A stretch of 64,000 nucleotides of DNA from Kitasatospora papulosa (GCF_000717245.1 NZ_JNYQ01000001.1:310001-374000); one strand, 5' to 3'. Shown: positions 28,101 to 35,523, counted from the stretch's first letter. Notes: generated by a model not told the origin, from the letters alone. Made by a program: numbers and translations.

Positions 28101-28211
28101 TTCGCCGTGCTCCCGGAGTCCGAAGAGGCCGTCGGTGTCCGGTACGGGGGCGTGGTCCTCGTCGGCCGTGCCGTCCGACGACGCCGTACCGTCGATCGCT
28201 TCCTTCTCCAT
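25143..28211 (-). CDS. Class II lanthionine synthetase LanM
   Basis: A 1022-aa bifunctional enzyme. The N-terminal DUF4135 dehydratase domain (about 80-560) shows VYKPR, Asp341 in TDLHHEN and Asp358 in DVETLFH, the kinase-like residues for Ser/Thr phosphorylation and elimination. The C-terminal LanC domain (about 640-1020) keeps all three zinc ligands, Cys875 (WCEG), Cys920 and His921 (CHGE), so the cyclase site looks active. The start is ATG 28211, or GTG 28214, which has better spacing from GGAGG. No LanT-type transporter-peptidase is nearby. Confidence 0.93.
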   Translation of the reverse strand: MEKEAIDGTASSDGTADEDHAPVPDTDGLFGLREHGEPWWVPGTVGPRPAAEPEWAGFAREAVARAPRSARIADRAYPDLTGFVLVVAPFAARAADRVVCAVSGDGGTRPGPAACSAGVLDGFRRDVQRRLAVLAARTLVSELHDARVGGRLTGSGPRERFRDFLRLTASRAGFASLVTAYPVLARVLAQTAMNAADAFAEMLGRLAADGGPLASSPVLGAPGPGRLTCYGPHTLTEVEAGTGDSHRGGRSVMLLRFTDGTRLVYKPRPLAAHRHFDTLVQWFNSLEGTPGLRAPRVLDRGAYGWAEFVEDAPCRTADGTALFYRRLGALLALLHVLDGTDLHHENLIACGAHPVLVDVETLFHPPLTQVPPADPAARALYGSVHRVGLLPQLLVGDTTALDMSAVGGGRAASSPLETASWAAAGTDTMHLVRTTGRFAGSANRPTLDGALAEPFRFTDALCEGFRSAYTAVSDSRDELLGPKGLLRIFADDETRFVPRPTWTYATLLHESTHPDLMRDAAERQQVFALLRTGALGAPALAGLEDEEIAELWQGDVPVFTTRPDLTDVWSGTGLRMRGPAGPTGLARVEEKVRALDTVDRLDQERIIRTAMVSTSTEPPHASAGSARPRTEATAPEPERLLSAARSVGDQLVSLAYHSGSRTNWIGLELLGERYWRLTPLAADLAGGYTGPALFLAQLASVTGAARYADAARAALAPLPGLLDALHLRGDDLGVLGSGAFAGLGGIAYALTEVGTLLDDSRILDWTGPATRLACAASSAEEGLGVRGGAAGGLVSLLAVHRTTGRTEAWRGAERCAERLVAAAPPSSAGFADGAAGIGWALLRFAGAGGGPRHRDAGLDALRGAVRGAGAGRSWCEGTSGVALAVADSPEALADPELRDWLAERAGDVATAEPQADDSLCHGELGVLELLGHAAVPRLRPHWLRRTGTLLAAADRAQSHCGTPGHIPHPGLLTGLSGIGHGLLRAGFPDRIGPALLMRNSTGADRTHVPMTFSTNDQKKRQR

Positions 28212-28292
28212 CACCGCGTTCACCTCCCCGGTCCAGGGAGGCCCCAGCGGTTCTCCCGTGCCCCATCCTGGAGGGCCCCCCGGGTCACGCAC

Positions 28293-28320
28293 ATGGGGGA
28301 GTCGCCCCCATCTTTAGGGG
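28293..28320. promoter_or_regulatory. CCCCCAT-type element upstream of lanM
   Basis: CCCCCATCTTTAGGGG at 28305-28320 matches the element upstream of the SARP gene at 14 of 16 positions. An inverted ATGGGGG at 28293-28299 faces it across 5 nt, giving a 7-5-7 palindrome. It sits about 85-110 bp before the LanM start, where an activator would bind. Confidence 0.5.
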
Positions 28321-28360
28321 TGCGGCGCCCGGCCCGTACGGAAACACCAGGTCAGCCGGG

Positions 28361-28374
28361 CCCCCACGTGGGGG
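28361..28374. promoter_or_regulatory. 14-bp perfect palindrome between lacI-type gene and lanM
   Basis: CCCCCACGTGGGGG is a perfect palindrome, 43 bp after the end of the LacI-family gene and upstream of lanM. It could be an operator related to the CCCCCAT elements or part of the LacI gene's terminator. Confidence 0.35.
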
Positions 28375-28416
28375 AACCGCGGCCCGCCGGGTCCCCGGGG
28401 GCACGGGATCCTCGGG

Positions 28417-29481
28417 TCAGCGGGCCGGAGCCGCCGTCGATCCCCGCTCCATCAGCTCGGCGGCGATGGTCGCGATCCCGCCGGGCGGCGGTGTCTCCTT
28501 GCCCATGGCCAGCCGGCCCGCGCGCGCCCCCGCCTCGAACAGCGGCAGCCGCACGGTCGTCAGAGCCGGTACGGCGTCCACCGAGAACGGCAGGTCGTCG
28601 AAGCCGGCCACCGAGACGTCCTCGGGGATGCGGAGCCCCAGATCCCGGACCGCCGCGCAGGCACCCAGGGCCACCGTGTCGTTGGCGGCCACGACGGCCG
28701 TCACCTCGCGCTCACGGCGCAGGAGTTCGAGGGTGGCGTCGTAGCCGGAACCGCGGTCGTAGGGGCCGTGCACGGTGACCCTCTCCTCGTCGCCGTACAG
28801 CCCGGCCGCCTTCATGGCCTCGCGGTGGCCCTCCAGCCGGTGCCGGGTCGTGGTGCGCTCCAGGGGCCCGGCGACGTAGCCGATCCGGCGGTGCCCCAGG
28901 CCGATCAGGTGCTCGGTGAGCCGCCGGGCGCCGCCCCGGTTGTCGAAGGCCAGCGCGGCGGTCACCGCGTCGGTGTCCGGCAGCGGGGGGCGCCCGCAGA
29001 AGACGATCCGGGTCCCGGCGTCCGCGAGCCTGGCCAGCTTCGCGGCCATCGCGGCCTGGTGGGCCGGGTCCTCCAGTGCGCCGCCGGTGAGGACGACGGC
29101 CGCGGCGCGCTGGCGCTGCAGCAGGGTGAGGTAGGTGAGTTCGCGCTCGGGGGAACCGCCGGTGTTGCAGACGACGGCGAGCTTCTCCCCGCCGCCGCGG
29201 CCCGATCCGTCGCCCGGCCCGCCGATCTCGCTCTGCGCGGCCCCGGCCATGATGCCGAAGAACGGGTCGGCGATGTCGTTGACCAGGATCCCCACCAGGT
29301 CGGAGGTGGCGGCGGCGAGCGAGCTGGCCGGGCCGTTCAGCACGTAGTCCAGGTCGTCCACCGCGCGCAGGACCCGTTCGCGGGTGGACGACGCCACCGG
29401 GTAGTTGCCGTTCAGGACACGGGACACGGTGGCCGGGGACACCCGGGCGCGGGCCGCGACGTCCGCCAGGGTGACTGTCAT
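28417..29481 (-). CDS. LacI-family transcriptional repressor
   Basis: A 354-aa repressor. The N-terminal LacI HTH (TLADVAARARVSPATVSRVLNG) is followed by a hinge and a periplasmic-binding-protein-like effector domain (about 60-340). ATG 29481 has AGGAG upstream. It is divergent from the Gfo/Idh/MocA-DUF993-isomerase operon, and a LacI-type palindrome lies in that promoter, so it most likely represses the operon until a sugar-derived inducer binds. Confidence 0.92.
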   Translation of the reverse strand: MTVTLADVAARARVSPATVSRVLNGNYPVASSTRERVLRAVDDLDYVLNGPASSLAAATSDLVGILVNDIADPFFGIMAGAAQSEIGGPGDGSGRGGGEKLAVVCNTGGSPERELTYLTLLQRQRAAAVVLTGGALEDPAHQAAMAAKLARLADAGTRIVFCGRPPLPDTDAVTAALAFDNRGGARRLTEHLIGLGHRRIGYVAGPLERTTTRHRLEGHREAMKAAGLYGDEERVTVHGPYDRGSGYDATLELLRREREVTAVVAANDTVALGACAAVRDLGLRIPEDVSVAGFDDLPFSVDAVPALTTVRLPLFEAGARAGRLAMGKETPPPGGIATIAAELMERGSTAAPAR

Positions 29482-29515
29482 GGCTCTCCTCCGAGGAGTT
29501 GTGGAGCGGGCCCCC

Positions 29516-29545
29516 TTGTCCGGGCCGCTGTCGGCAGGCTAGCGT
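29516..29545 (+). promoter_or_regulatory. Candidate promoter of the sugar-catabolic operon
   Basis: TTGTCC (29516-29521) and TAGCGT (29540-29545) are 18 nt apart. Transcription would start near 29552, just before the LacI-type operator. Confidence 0.45.
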
Positions 29546-29556
29546 CATACCGAATA

Positions 29557-29568
29557 GAAAGCGCTTGC
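29557..29568. promoter_or_regulatory. LacI-family operator
   Basis: GAAAGCGCTTGC contains the perfect core palindrome AAGCGCTT and fits the LacI-family operator pattern with a central CG step. It lies between the candidate promoter and the start at 29593, where a repressor would block transcription. Confidence 0.65.
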
Positions 29569-29592
29569 TACGGCTGTATGGAGGGAACTTTC

Positions 29593-30744
29593 GTGACACG
29601 CAGGACAGTGCGCATCGCCATGAACGGCGTCACGGGACGCATGGGATACCGGCAGCACCTGGTGCGCTCGATCCTGGCGATCCGCGAACAGGGCGGCCTC
29701 GACCTCGGCGACGGCCAGGTGCTCTGGCCGGAGCCCGTGCTCGTCGGCCGCCGCGCCCACGCGTTGGAGGCGCTCGCCGCACAGCACGGCCTGACCGAGT
29801 GGTCGACCGACCTCGACGCGGTGCTCGCCGACGAGTCGATCGACATCTACTTCGACGCCCAGGTCACCTCGGCCCGCGTCGAGACGATCAAGAAGGCCAT
29901 CGCCGCCGGCAAGCACGTCTACACCGAGAAGCCCACCGCCACCGACGTCGAGGGCGCGCTCGACCTGGCCCGCCTCGCCCGCGACGCCGGGATCAAGCAC
30001 GGCGTCGTCCAGGACAAGATCTTCCTCCCGGGCCTCCTCAAGCTGAAGCGCCTCATCGACGGCGGCTTCTTCGGCGAGATCCTCTCCGTGCGCGGCGAGT
30101 TCGGCTACTGGGTCTTCGAAGGCGACTGGCAGGACGCCCAGCGGCCCTCGTGGAACTACCGCGCGGAGGACGGCGGCGGCATCGTCGTCGACATGTTCCC
30201 GCACTGGGAGTACGTCCTGCACGAGCTGTTCGGCCAGGTCACCAGCGTCTCGGCGCACGTCCAGACGCACATCCCGCAGCGCTGGGACGAGCAGGGCAAG
30301 CCCTACGCCGCCACCGCGGACGACGCCGCCTACGGCACCTTCCAGCTGGCCGGCGGCGCCGTCGCCCAGATCAACTCCTCCTGGGCCGTCCGCGTCAACC
30401 GCGACGAGCTCGTCGAGTTCCAGGTCGACGGCACCCACGGCTCCGCCGTCGCGGGACTGCGCAACTGCCGTGTCCAGCACCGCTCCGCCACACCCAAGCC
30501 GGTCTGGAACCCCGACCTCCCGGTCACCGAGCCGTTCCGCGACCAGTGGCAGGAAGTCCCGGACAACGCGGAGTTCGACAACGGCTTCAAGGCCCAGTGG
30601 GAGCTCTTCCTGCGCCACATCGTCCTCGACGAGCCCTACACCTGGGACCTCATGGCGGGCGCCCGAGGCGTCCAGCTCGCCGAGCTCGGCCTCAAGTCCT
30701 CGGCCGAGGGCCGCCGCTTCGACGTACCGGAGCTGAGCCTGTGA
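29593..30744 (+). CDS. Gfo/Idh/MocA-family NAD(P)-dependent oxidoreductase
   Basis: A 383-aa sugar dehydrogenase-type protein. The Rossmann part holds VRIAMNGVTGRMGYR, and EKPTA (typical EKP motif, near residue 113) marks the cofactor/active-site region; the C-terminal alpha/beta domain carries GGGIVVDMFPHWEY with a candidate catalytic His. GTG 29593 is chosen because GGAGGG is 7 nt upstream; ATG 29578 would leave no ribosome site. It starts a three-gene coupled operon and probably oxidises a cyclic sugar or sugar acid. Confidence 0.87.
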   Translation: MTRRTVRIAMNGVTGRMGYRQHLVRSILAIREQGGLDLGDGQVLWPEPVLVGRRAHALEALAAQHGLTEWSTDLDAVLADESIDIYFDAQVTSARVETIKKAIAAGKHVYTEKPTATDVEGALDLARLARDAGIKHGVVQDKIFLPGLLKLKRLIDGGFFGEILSVRGEFGYWVFEGDWQDAQRPSWNYRAEDGGGIVVDMFPHWEYVLHELFGQVTSVSAHVQTHIPQRWDEQGKPYAATADDAAYGTFQLAGGAVAQINSSWAVRVNRDELVEFQVDGTHGSAVAGLRNCRVQHRSATPKPVWNPDLPVTEPFRDQWQEVPDNAEFDNGFKAQWELFLRHIVLDEPYTWDLMAGARGVQLAELGLKSSAEGRRFDVPELSL

Positions 30745-31883
30745 CCATCCACCTCCCGCAGGGCCCGTACGAACCCCGGACCACGCCGCTCGACCTGACG
30801 CCGGACGGGGCGCCGCTCGCCTCCCGCACGGTCTTCTCCGCCGCCCACGTCGTCGCCGACCCGTACGCCGACATCAGCCCCGACGACCCCGTCGCCGTCG
30901 ACTGGGACGCCACCCTCGCCTTCCGCCGTCACCTCTGGTCCCACGGCCTGGGCGTCGCCGAGGCCATGGACACCGCACAGCGCGGCATGGGCCTGGACTG
31001 GGCCGGAGCGGCCGAGCTGATCCGCCGCTCCGCCGCCGAGGCGAAATCCGTGGGCGGCCGGATCGCCTGCGGTGTGGGCACCGACCAGCTCACCGGACCC
31101 GCGACCCTGCCCGAGGTGCGCGCCGCGTACGAGGAGCAGCTCGCCCTGGTCGAGGAGAGCGGGGCGCAGGCCATCCTGATGGCCTCCCGCGCCCTGGCCG
31201 CCGCGGCGAACGGCCCCGAGGACTACCTGGAGACCTACGCCCACCTCCTGCGCCAGGCCACCGAGCCGGTCGTCCTGCACTGGCTCGGCCCGATGTTCGA
31301 CCCGGCGCTGGAGGGCTACTGGGGCAGTGCCGACCTCGACGCCGCCACGGACACCTTCCTCAAGGTCATCGCCGAACACCCGGACAAGGTCGACGGCATC
31401 AAGATCTCGCTCCTGGACGCCGAGCGCGAGATCGACGTACGGCGCCGACTCCCGAGCGGGGTGCGCTGCTACACCGGTGACGACTTCAACTACCCCGACC
31501 TGATCGCGGGGGACGACCGGGGCTTCAGCCACGCCCTGCTCGGCATCTTCGACCCGCTCGGCCCGCTGGCCGCGCACGCGGTGCGGGTCCTGGACACCGG
31601 GGACGTACAGGGGTTCAGGGACCTCCTCGACCCCACGGTCGAACTGTCCCGGCACCTGTTCCAGGCCCCGACCCGCTTCTACAAGACCGGCGTGGTGTTC
31701 CTCGCCTGGCTGGCGGGACACCAGGACCACTTCACGATGGTCGGCGGCCTGCAGTCGGCCCGTTCCCTGCCGCACCTGGCGAAGGCGTACGAACTGGCCG
31801 ACCGGCTCGGCCTGTTCCCGGACCCGGAGCTGGCCGAGTCCCGGATGCGCGCCCTGCTGACCGTCCACGGAGGAAGCCGATGA
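30741..31883 (+). CDS. DUF993 family, dihydrodipicolinate-synthase-like barrel
   Basis: A 380-aa predicted TIM-barrel lyase/aldolase. Blocks such as VVADPYAD, DWDATLAFRRHLWSHGLGVAEAMDTAQRG, VVLHWLGPMFDP and GIKISLLDAE match DUF993, related to the DapA superfamily; the Lys in GIKIS is a candidate Schiff-base residue. GTG 30741 overlaps the upstream stop (GTGA). By context it cleaves or dehydrates the keto-sugar made by the dehydrogenase, but the substrate is unknown. Confidence 0.82.
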   Translation: MTIHLPQGPYEPRTTPLDLTPDGAPLASRTVFSAAHVVADPYADISPDDPVAVDWDATLAFRRHLWSHGLGVAEAMDTAQRGMGLDWAGAAELIRRSAAEAKSVGGRIACGVGTDQLTGPATLPEVRAAYEEQLALVEESGAQAILMASRALAAAANGPEDYLETYAHLLRQATEPVVLHWLGPMFDPALEGYWGSADLDAATDTFLKVIAEHPDKVDGIKISLLDAEREIDVRRRLPSGVRCYTGDDFNYPDLIAGDDRGFSHALLGIFDPLGPLAAHAVRVLDTGDVQGFRDLLDPTVELSRHLFQAPTRFYKTGVVFLAWLAGHQDHFTMVGGLQSARSLPHLAKAYELADRLGLFPDPELAESRMRALLTVHGGSR

Positions 31884-32713
31884 CCGCCGAACTGTCCCGC
31901 CTCTCCCTCAACCAGGAGACGGTCCGGCAGCTGTCCCTGCCCGAGCTCGTCGAGGGCTGCGCCAAGGCGGGCATCGGCAGCGTCGGCCTGTGGCGCGCCC
32001 CGGTCCAGGAGTACGGCGTCGAGCGCGCCGGGCAGCTGATGGAGGACGCCGGTCTCACCGTCACCAGCCTCTGCCGCGGCGGTTTCCTCACCGCGACCGA
32101 ACCCGCCGAGCGCGCACGCGCGTTGGACGACAACCGTGCGGCCGTCGACGAGGCCGCGGGGGTGAACACCGACACCCTGGTCCTGGTCTCCGGCGGTCTG
32201 CCCGCGGGGGAGAAGGACCTGCACGCGGCACGTGAGCGGATCGCCGACGCCCTGGCCGAGCTGGCTCCGTACGCCTACGAGCGGGGCGTCCGGCTCGCGA
32301 TCGAGCCGCTGCACCCGATGTTCGCCTCGGACCGCTGCGTGGTCTCGACGCTCTCCCAGGCGTTGGACCTCGCGGAGCGGTTCCCGGCCGAGCAGGTCGG
32401 GGTGGTCGTCGACGCGTACCACGTCTGGTGGGACGACCAGGTCGCCGCGCAGATCGCCCGGGCGGGCGCCGGCGGCCGGATCCACTCCTTCCAGCTCGCG
32501 GACTGGATCACCCCGCTCCCGGCGGGTGTTCTGGTGGGGCGAGGCCAACTCGGCGACGGATGCGTGGACTTCCGCGGGATGCGCCGCCAGGTCGAGGCCA
32601 CCGGCTTCGACGGGCCGATCGAGGTCGAGATCTTCAACGAGGGGCTCTGGGCGCGTGACGGCGCCGAAGTGATCGGTGAAGTGGCCGCGCGCTACCTGGA
32701 ACACGCCTGCTGA
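31880..32713 (+). CDS. Sugar phosphate isomerase/epimerase family protein
   Basis: A 277-aa xylose-isomerase-like barrel. Metal-ligand strands are visible as LAIEPLHPM, VVDAYHVWWD and IEVEIFNE. ATG 31880 overlaps the DUF993 stop (ATGA). It completes the three-gene sugar operon and probably interconverts the keto-sugar intermediate. The transcript may end at the hairpin at 32853. Confidence 0.85.
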   Translation: MTAELSRLSLNQETVRQLSLPELVEGCAKAGIGSVGLWRAPVQEYGVERAGQLMEDAGLTVTSLCRGGFLTATEPAERARALDDNRAAVDEAAGVNTDTLVLVSGGLPAGEKDLHAARERIADALAELAPYAYERGVRLAIEPLHPMFASDRCVVSTLSQALDLAERFPAEQVGVVVDAYHVWWDDQVAAQIARAGAGGRIHSFQLADWITPLPAGVLVGRGQLGDGCVDFRGMRRQVEATGFDGPIEVEIFNEGLWARDGAEVIGEVAARYLEHAC

Positions 32714-32754
32714 GAGCGGGTCCGGGACGCGAAGGTAAAGAGATCGTCAAGGCG

Positions 32755-32789
32755 TGCAACCTTTGCGTACCTTCCCCGGTCGTACTCTG
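32755..32789 (+). promoter_or_regulatory. Possible ECF-sigma-type promoter
   Basis: TGCAACC (32755-32761) and TCGTACTCTG (32780-32789) resemble the AAC... and CGT/TCTG boxes of streptomycete ECF promoters, with 18 nt between AACC and TCGT. No credible gene starts downstream on this strand. Confidence 0.3.
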
Positions 32790-32880
32790 CGTCGGGACTT
32801 CCGGGGAGGGGTCCGGGGGGATCGGGAAGCCCGACGGAGGGGGAAAGCGAGGGGGGTCCGGCCAGATGGCCGGGCCCCAT
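32790..32880 (+). ncRNA. Candidate short structured RNA ending in a terminator-like hairpin
   Basis: Downstream of the ECF-like promoter, GTCGGG(A)CTTCC at 32791-32802 pairs with GGAAGCCCGAC at 32825-32835 with one bulged base. Its loop is G-rich (runs of 4, 4 and 6 G). An 11-bp hairpin with an AGAT loop follows at 32853-32878. The segment is non-coding by eye. It may simply be the trailer and terminator of the sugar operon. Confidence 0.25.
32853..32878 (+). terminator. Terminator-like hairpin
   Basis: GGGGTCCGGCC (32853-32863) pairs with GGCCGGGCCCC (32868-32878), one G-U wobble, loop AGAT. It lies between the plus-strand sugar operon and the convergent HxlR gene. Confidence 0.55.
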
Positions 32881-32961
32881 TCCGCTTTCCTGGGCCGTGG
32901 TCCGGGCATGCCGGGAGGGCATCGCGGGACGTGCCGCGCGAGCCGCGTCCGGGGGGCCGGC

Positions 32962-33345
32962 TCAGCCCGCCTCGGAGCGGCGGCGGGCCGCCTCGATGTG
33001 GCCGAGGTTCCGGTGGGTCCAGTCGCACATCACGTCGACCGTCTTCCGCAGCCCCTGTCCCGGTCCGGTGAGGGTGTACTCGACCTTCGGCGGGACCGTG
33101 GGATACACGGTCCGCTCGACGAGCCCGTTGCGCTCCAGCATGCGCAGGTTCTGGGTGAGCATCTTGTGGCTGATCCCCTCCACGGCGTTCCGCAGCTCGC
33201 TGAAGCGCAGCGTGCGGTCGCCCAGGGCCTCGATGATCAGGAGCGCCCACTTGTTGGCGACGTCCGAGAAGATCTCCCGCGCCAGCGAATCCGCGCGCCT
33301 CAGGTCCGCCTGTTGCTCGGGCGAGCCGCTGAACTGCTTGGTCAC
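32962..33345 (-). CDS. HxlR-family transcriptional regulator
   Basis: A 127-aa winged-helix protein. NKWALLIIEAL, RFSELRNAVEGISHKMLTQNLRMLE and the wing YTLTGPGQGL are the HxlR signature. The start is GTG 33345. It is divergent from a RidA-family gene across 126 bp and probably controls it and itself. Confidence 0.9.
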   Translation of the reverse strand: MTKQFSGSPEQQADLRRADSLAREIFSDVANKWALLIIEALGDRTLRFSELRNAVEGISHKMLTQNLRMLERNGLVERTVYPTVPPKVEYTLTGPGQGLRKTVDVMCDWTHRNLGHIEAARRRSEAG

Positions 33346-33471
33346 CTTCGGGTTCCCCTGTCACTTAAAAGTGCTTTCTTCCACGTCAGCGCTCACTCTC
33401 CTACGGTTTCCCAGTAACCACAAGAGAGCACGTGACGGCCCGCCGGGCCGCACGGCAAGGAGGCGGACGGC

Positions 33472-33879
33472 ATGGCCATCACCCTGACCAACCCCATGGG
33501 ACTCCCGGAGATCGACGTCTACCGTCAGGTGTCCGTCGCCACCGGTTCGAAGCTGGTCTTCGTCGCCGGACAGGTCGCCTGGGACGCCGACGGTGTCACG
33601 ATCGGCGAAGGTGACCTGGCGGCCCAGGTCGAGCAGTGCTACGTCAATGTCGCCACCGCCCTCGCCGGTGCCGGCGCCTCCTTCGCCGACGTGGCGAAGC
33701 TGAACGTCCACGTCGTCGGCTGGACCCCGGACAAGATGCCCCTGCTCCTGGAGGGGATCGCCCGGGCGTCCGCCCGGCTGGGGACCACCCCGGTACCGCC
33801 GGCCACCCTGCTGGGCGTGGCCGCGCTGGACGTCCCCGAGCACCTGGTCGAGGTCGAGGCCACGGCGGTCCTCGACTGA
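33472..33879 (+). CDS. RidA (YjgF/Endoribonuclease L-PSP) family protein
   Basis: A 135-aa RidA-like protein; family members hydrolyse reactive enamine/imine intermediates and form trimers. KLVFVAGQVAWD, CYVNVATALAGAGASFADVAKLNVHVVG and the terminal LVEVEATAVLD fit the fold. The canonical RidA arginine in the family's C-terminal R-x-x-V-x-V motif appears replaced (PPATLLGVAALD lacks it), so the canonical imine deaminase activity is doubtful. AAGGAGG precedes ATG 33472. Confidence 0.88.
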   Translation: MAITLTNPMGLPEIDVYRQVSVATGSKLVFVAGQVAWDADGVTIGEGDLAAQVEQCYVNVATALAGAGASFADVAKLNVHVVGWTPDKMPLLLEGIARASARLGTTPVPPATLLGVAALDVPEHLVEVEATAVLD

Positions 33880-34096
33880 GCGCGGAGGGGCGCCCGTCGG
33901 CCGACCACGGCCGACACGGTTCCTGTACCGTCGTCCCAGGTCCGGGCCGTTGAGGCGTTTCAGCCCTCACTGCCCGTCAAGGCACCTGGTATGTAGAGGA
34001 CTTCGCTCAACCGGCGGTCCAGGAGGGTGGGGCCCGGTCGTGCGTGGCCGCGGAGCGTGGAACGACGCCGGCCCCCCATATGAGTAAGGAAGTCGC

Positions 34097-35470
34097 ATGG
34101 CGCGTGAGCATGATCCTTCCAGCCCCGTACCGCCGAGTCCGGGCACGTCCTCCGGCTCCTCCGACGCGTCCGGGACGTCGCCGGCGCCGGTCCGCCCGAC
34201 GGTGCCGGCGCAGGAGGCGGCCGGAGGCTCCGGGGGCGTTCCGGGGACGGGCGACCGGCGTGGCGACACGTCGTCCGCCGGGGCGGGGCCGGACGCCGGT
34301 GGACGCCTGACGAGCGAGGGTGCCGGGAACGAGGCTCAGGAGGGTGCGGACCCCCGGGCACGGACGGCCGGGCGGGCGGCTGCCGCCGAGGCGGCTGCTC
34401 CTGCCCCCGGCGCCGGCGCCTCCGAGCCGTCGACGGAGGAGGAGCCCGGCCCGTCGACGGCCGACTCCGGTGCGACCCCCGTGGCGTCGGCGTCGGCGGC
34501 GTCCGCCTCCGGCCCGGCCGCGGCGCGCACGGCGACCGGCACCGTCGACGGATCCCCCGGCGCTGCGGTGGCGGTGGCCACGGTGGCGGACGGTGGCGGC
34601 GCGGGAACGCGGACGGCCGGAGAGCTGCTCGGCAGCCGGCCGAAAAAATCGGTGCTGGCCGCGGCGGCGGTCGTCGGCGCGCTCCTGGTCTCCGTACCGT
34701 TCCTCGTGATGGGCCAGGACGACCGCAAGCCGGAGAAGGACCTCACACAGAACGCGGCGGGCACGGTCCTGGGCGCCGATCGCTCCGAGCAGCCGGAGGC
34801 CTACACCAGCAAGTCGCCGAGCCCTTCCGCGACTCCGAGCAAGGAGAAGGAGAAGGAGAAGCCGGCCGTGCAGCCGGCCCCCGAGCCGGTGAAGGCATCG
34901 CCGTCGGTCACGCCTGAGAGCAAGCCCGAGCCCAAGCCCAAGCCCAAGGCGACGGCCGCGGCCAGGGTGGCGGCGGCGCCGGCGAACACGGCTGCCAGCG
35001 CGCTGAGCGGCCTCGCCGCGAGTGACCCCGAGGGGCGGCACATCTGCTACCGGGCCTTCGTGTCGGGGAGCGGCTGGCAGACACCGGTGTGTGACGGGAC
35101 GATGGCCGGCACGGCGGGCCAGGGCAAGCGGATCACGGCCCTCAACATCGCGGTGTGGAACGTCGGCGGTTCCTCCGCCAACGCCCTGCTGCACGACCCG
35201 GGTTCGACGAGCGGCAACGCCAAGTGGGCCCCGAGCTGGACGGCCACCATCGCGGACGGCAAGAACAACTACATAGGCAGCTCGAAGAGCGGTGCCCCGT
35301 TCCTGACGGGCTTCGCCATGAACGTCGGCAAGGGCAGCGTCTGCCACACGGCCAAGATGGGCGACGGTGGCTGGGGGCCGCAGTACTGCAAGAACGGCCG
35401 GCCCGAGTACATGTTCGTCGGCACCACCGACAACAAGCGGTGGTTCGAGGCCGTGAAGCTCACGGTGTGA
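34097..35470 (+). CDS. Membrane-anchored protein with ChW-like C-terminal domain
   Basis: A 457-aa protein. Residues 1-180 are Pro/Ala/Gly/Ser-rich and disordered, a single membrane segment follows (about 187-208, VLAAAAVVGALLVSVPFLVMG), then a Lys/Pro-rich linker (about 235-300, KEKEKEKP, PKPKPK) and an extracellular C-terminal domain. That domain contains a clostridial hydrophobic-W-like motif (YRAFVSGSGW then AGTAGQGKRITALNI, about 317-351) and four to five cysteines. The N-terminus should be cytoplasmic. ChW motifs are linked to cell-surface binding. AAGGAAG precedes ATG 34097. Confidence 0.75.
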   Translation: MAREHDPSSPVPPSPGTSSGSSDASGTSPAPVRPTVPAQEAAGGSGGVPGTGDRRGDTSSAGAGPDAGGRLTSEGAGNEAQEGADPRARTAGRAAAAEAAAPAPGAGASEPSTEEEPGPSTADSGATPVASASAASASGPAAARTATGTVDGSPGAAVAVATVADGGGAGTRTAGELLGSRPKKSVLAAAAVVGALLVSVPFLVMGQDDRKPEKDLTQNAAGTVLGADRSEQPEAYTSKSPSPSATPSKEKEKEKPAVQPAPEPVKASPSVTPESKPEPKPKPKATAAARVAAAPANTAASALSGLAASDPEGRHICYRAFVSGSGWQTPVCDGTMAGTAGQGKRITALNIAVWNVGGSSANALLHDPGSTSGNAKWAPSWTATIADGKNNYIGSSKSGAPFLTGFAMNVGKGSVCHTAKMGDGGWGPQYCKNGRPEYMFVGTTDNKRWFEAVKLTV

Positions 35471-35495
35471 CCAGAGGGCTCCGGCCCGCGAGGTG

Positions 35496-35523
35496 GAGCC
35501 CCCCGGCCGTCACCGGGGGGCTC
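35496..35523. terminator. Bidirectional terminator, perfect 11-bp stem
   Basis: GAGCCCCCCGG (35496-35506) and CCGGGGGGCTC (35513-35523) pair perfectly around CCGTCA. It lies between convergent genes; the right arm overlaps the stop codon of the methyltransferase gene. Confidence 0.8.

Noticed and set aside
32754..33071. Plus-strand frame of 105 codons opposite the HxlR gene
   Set aside because: Arg/Gly/Pro-rich, no ribosome site, overlaps a real regulator and contains a hairpin.
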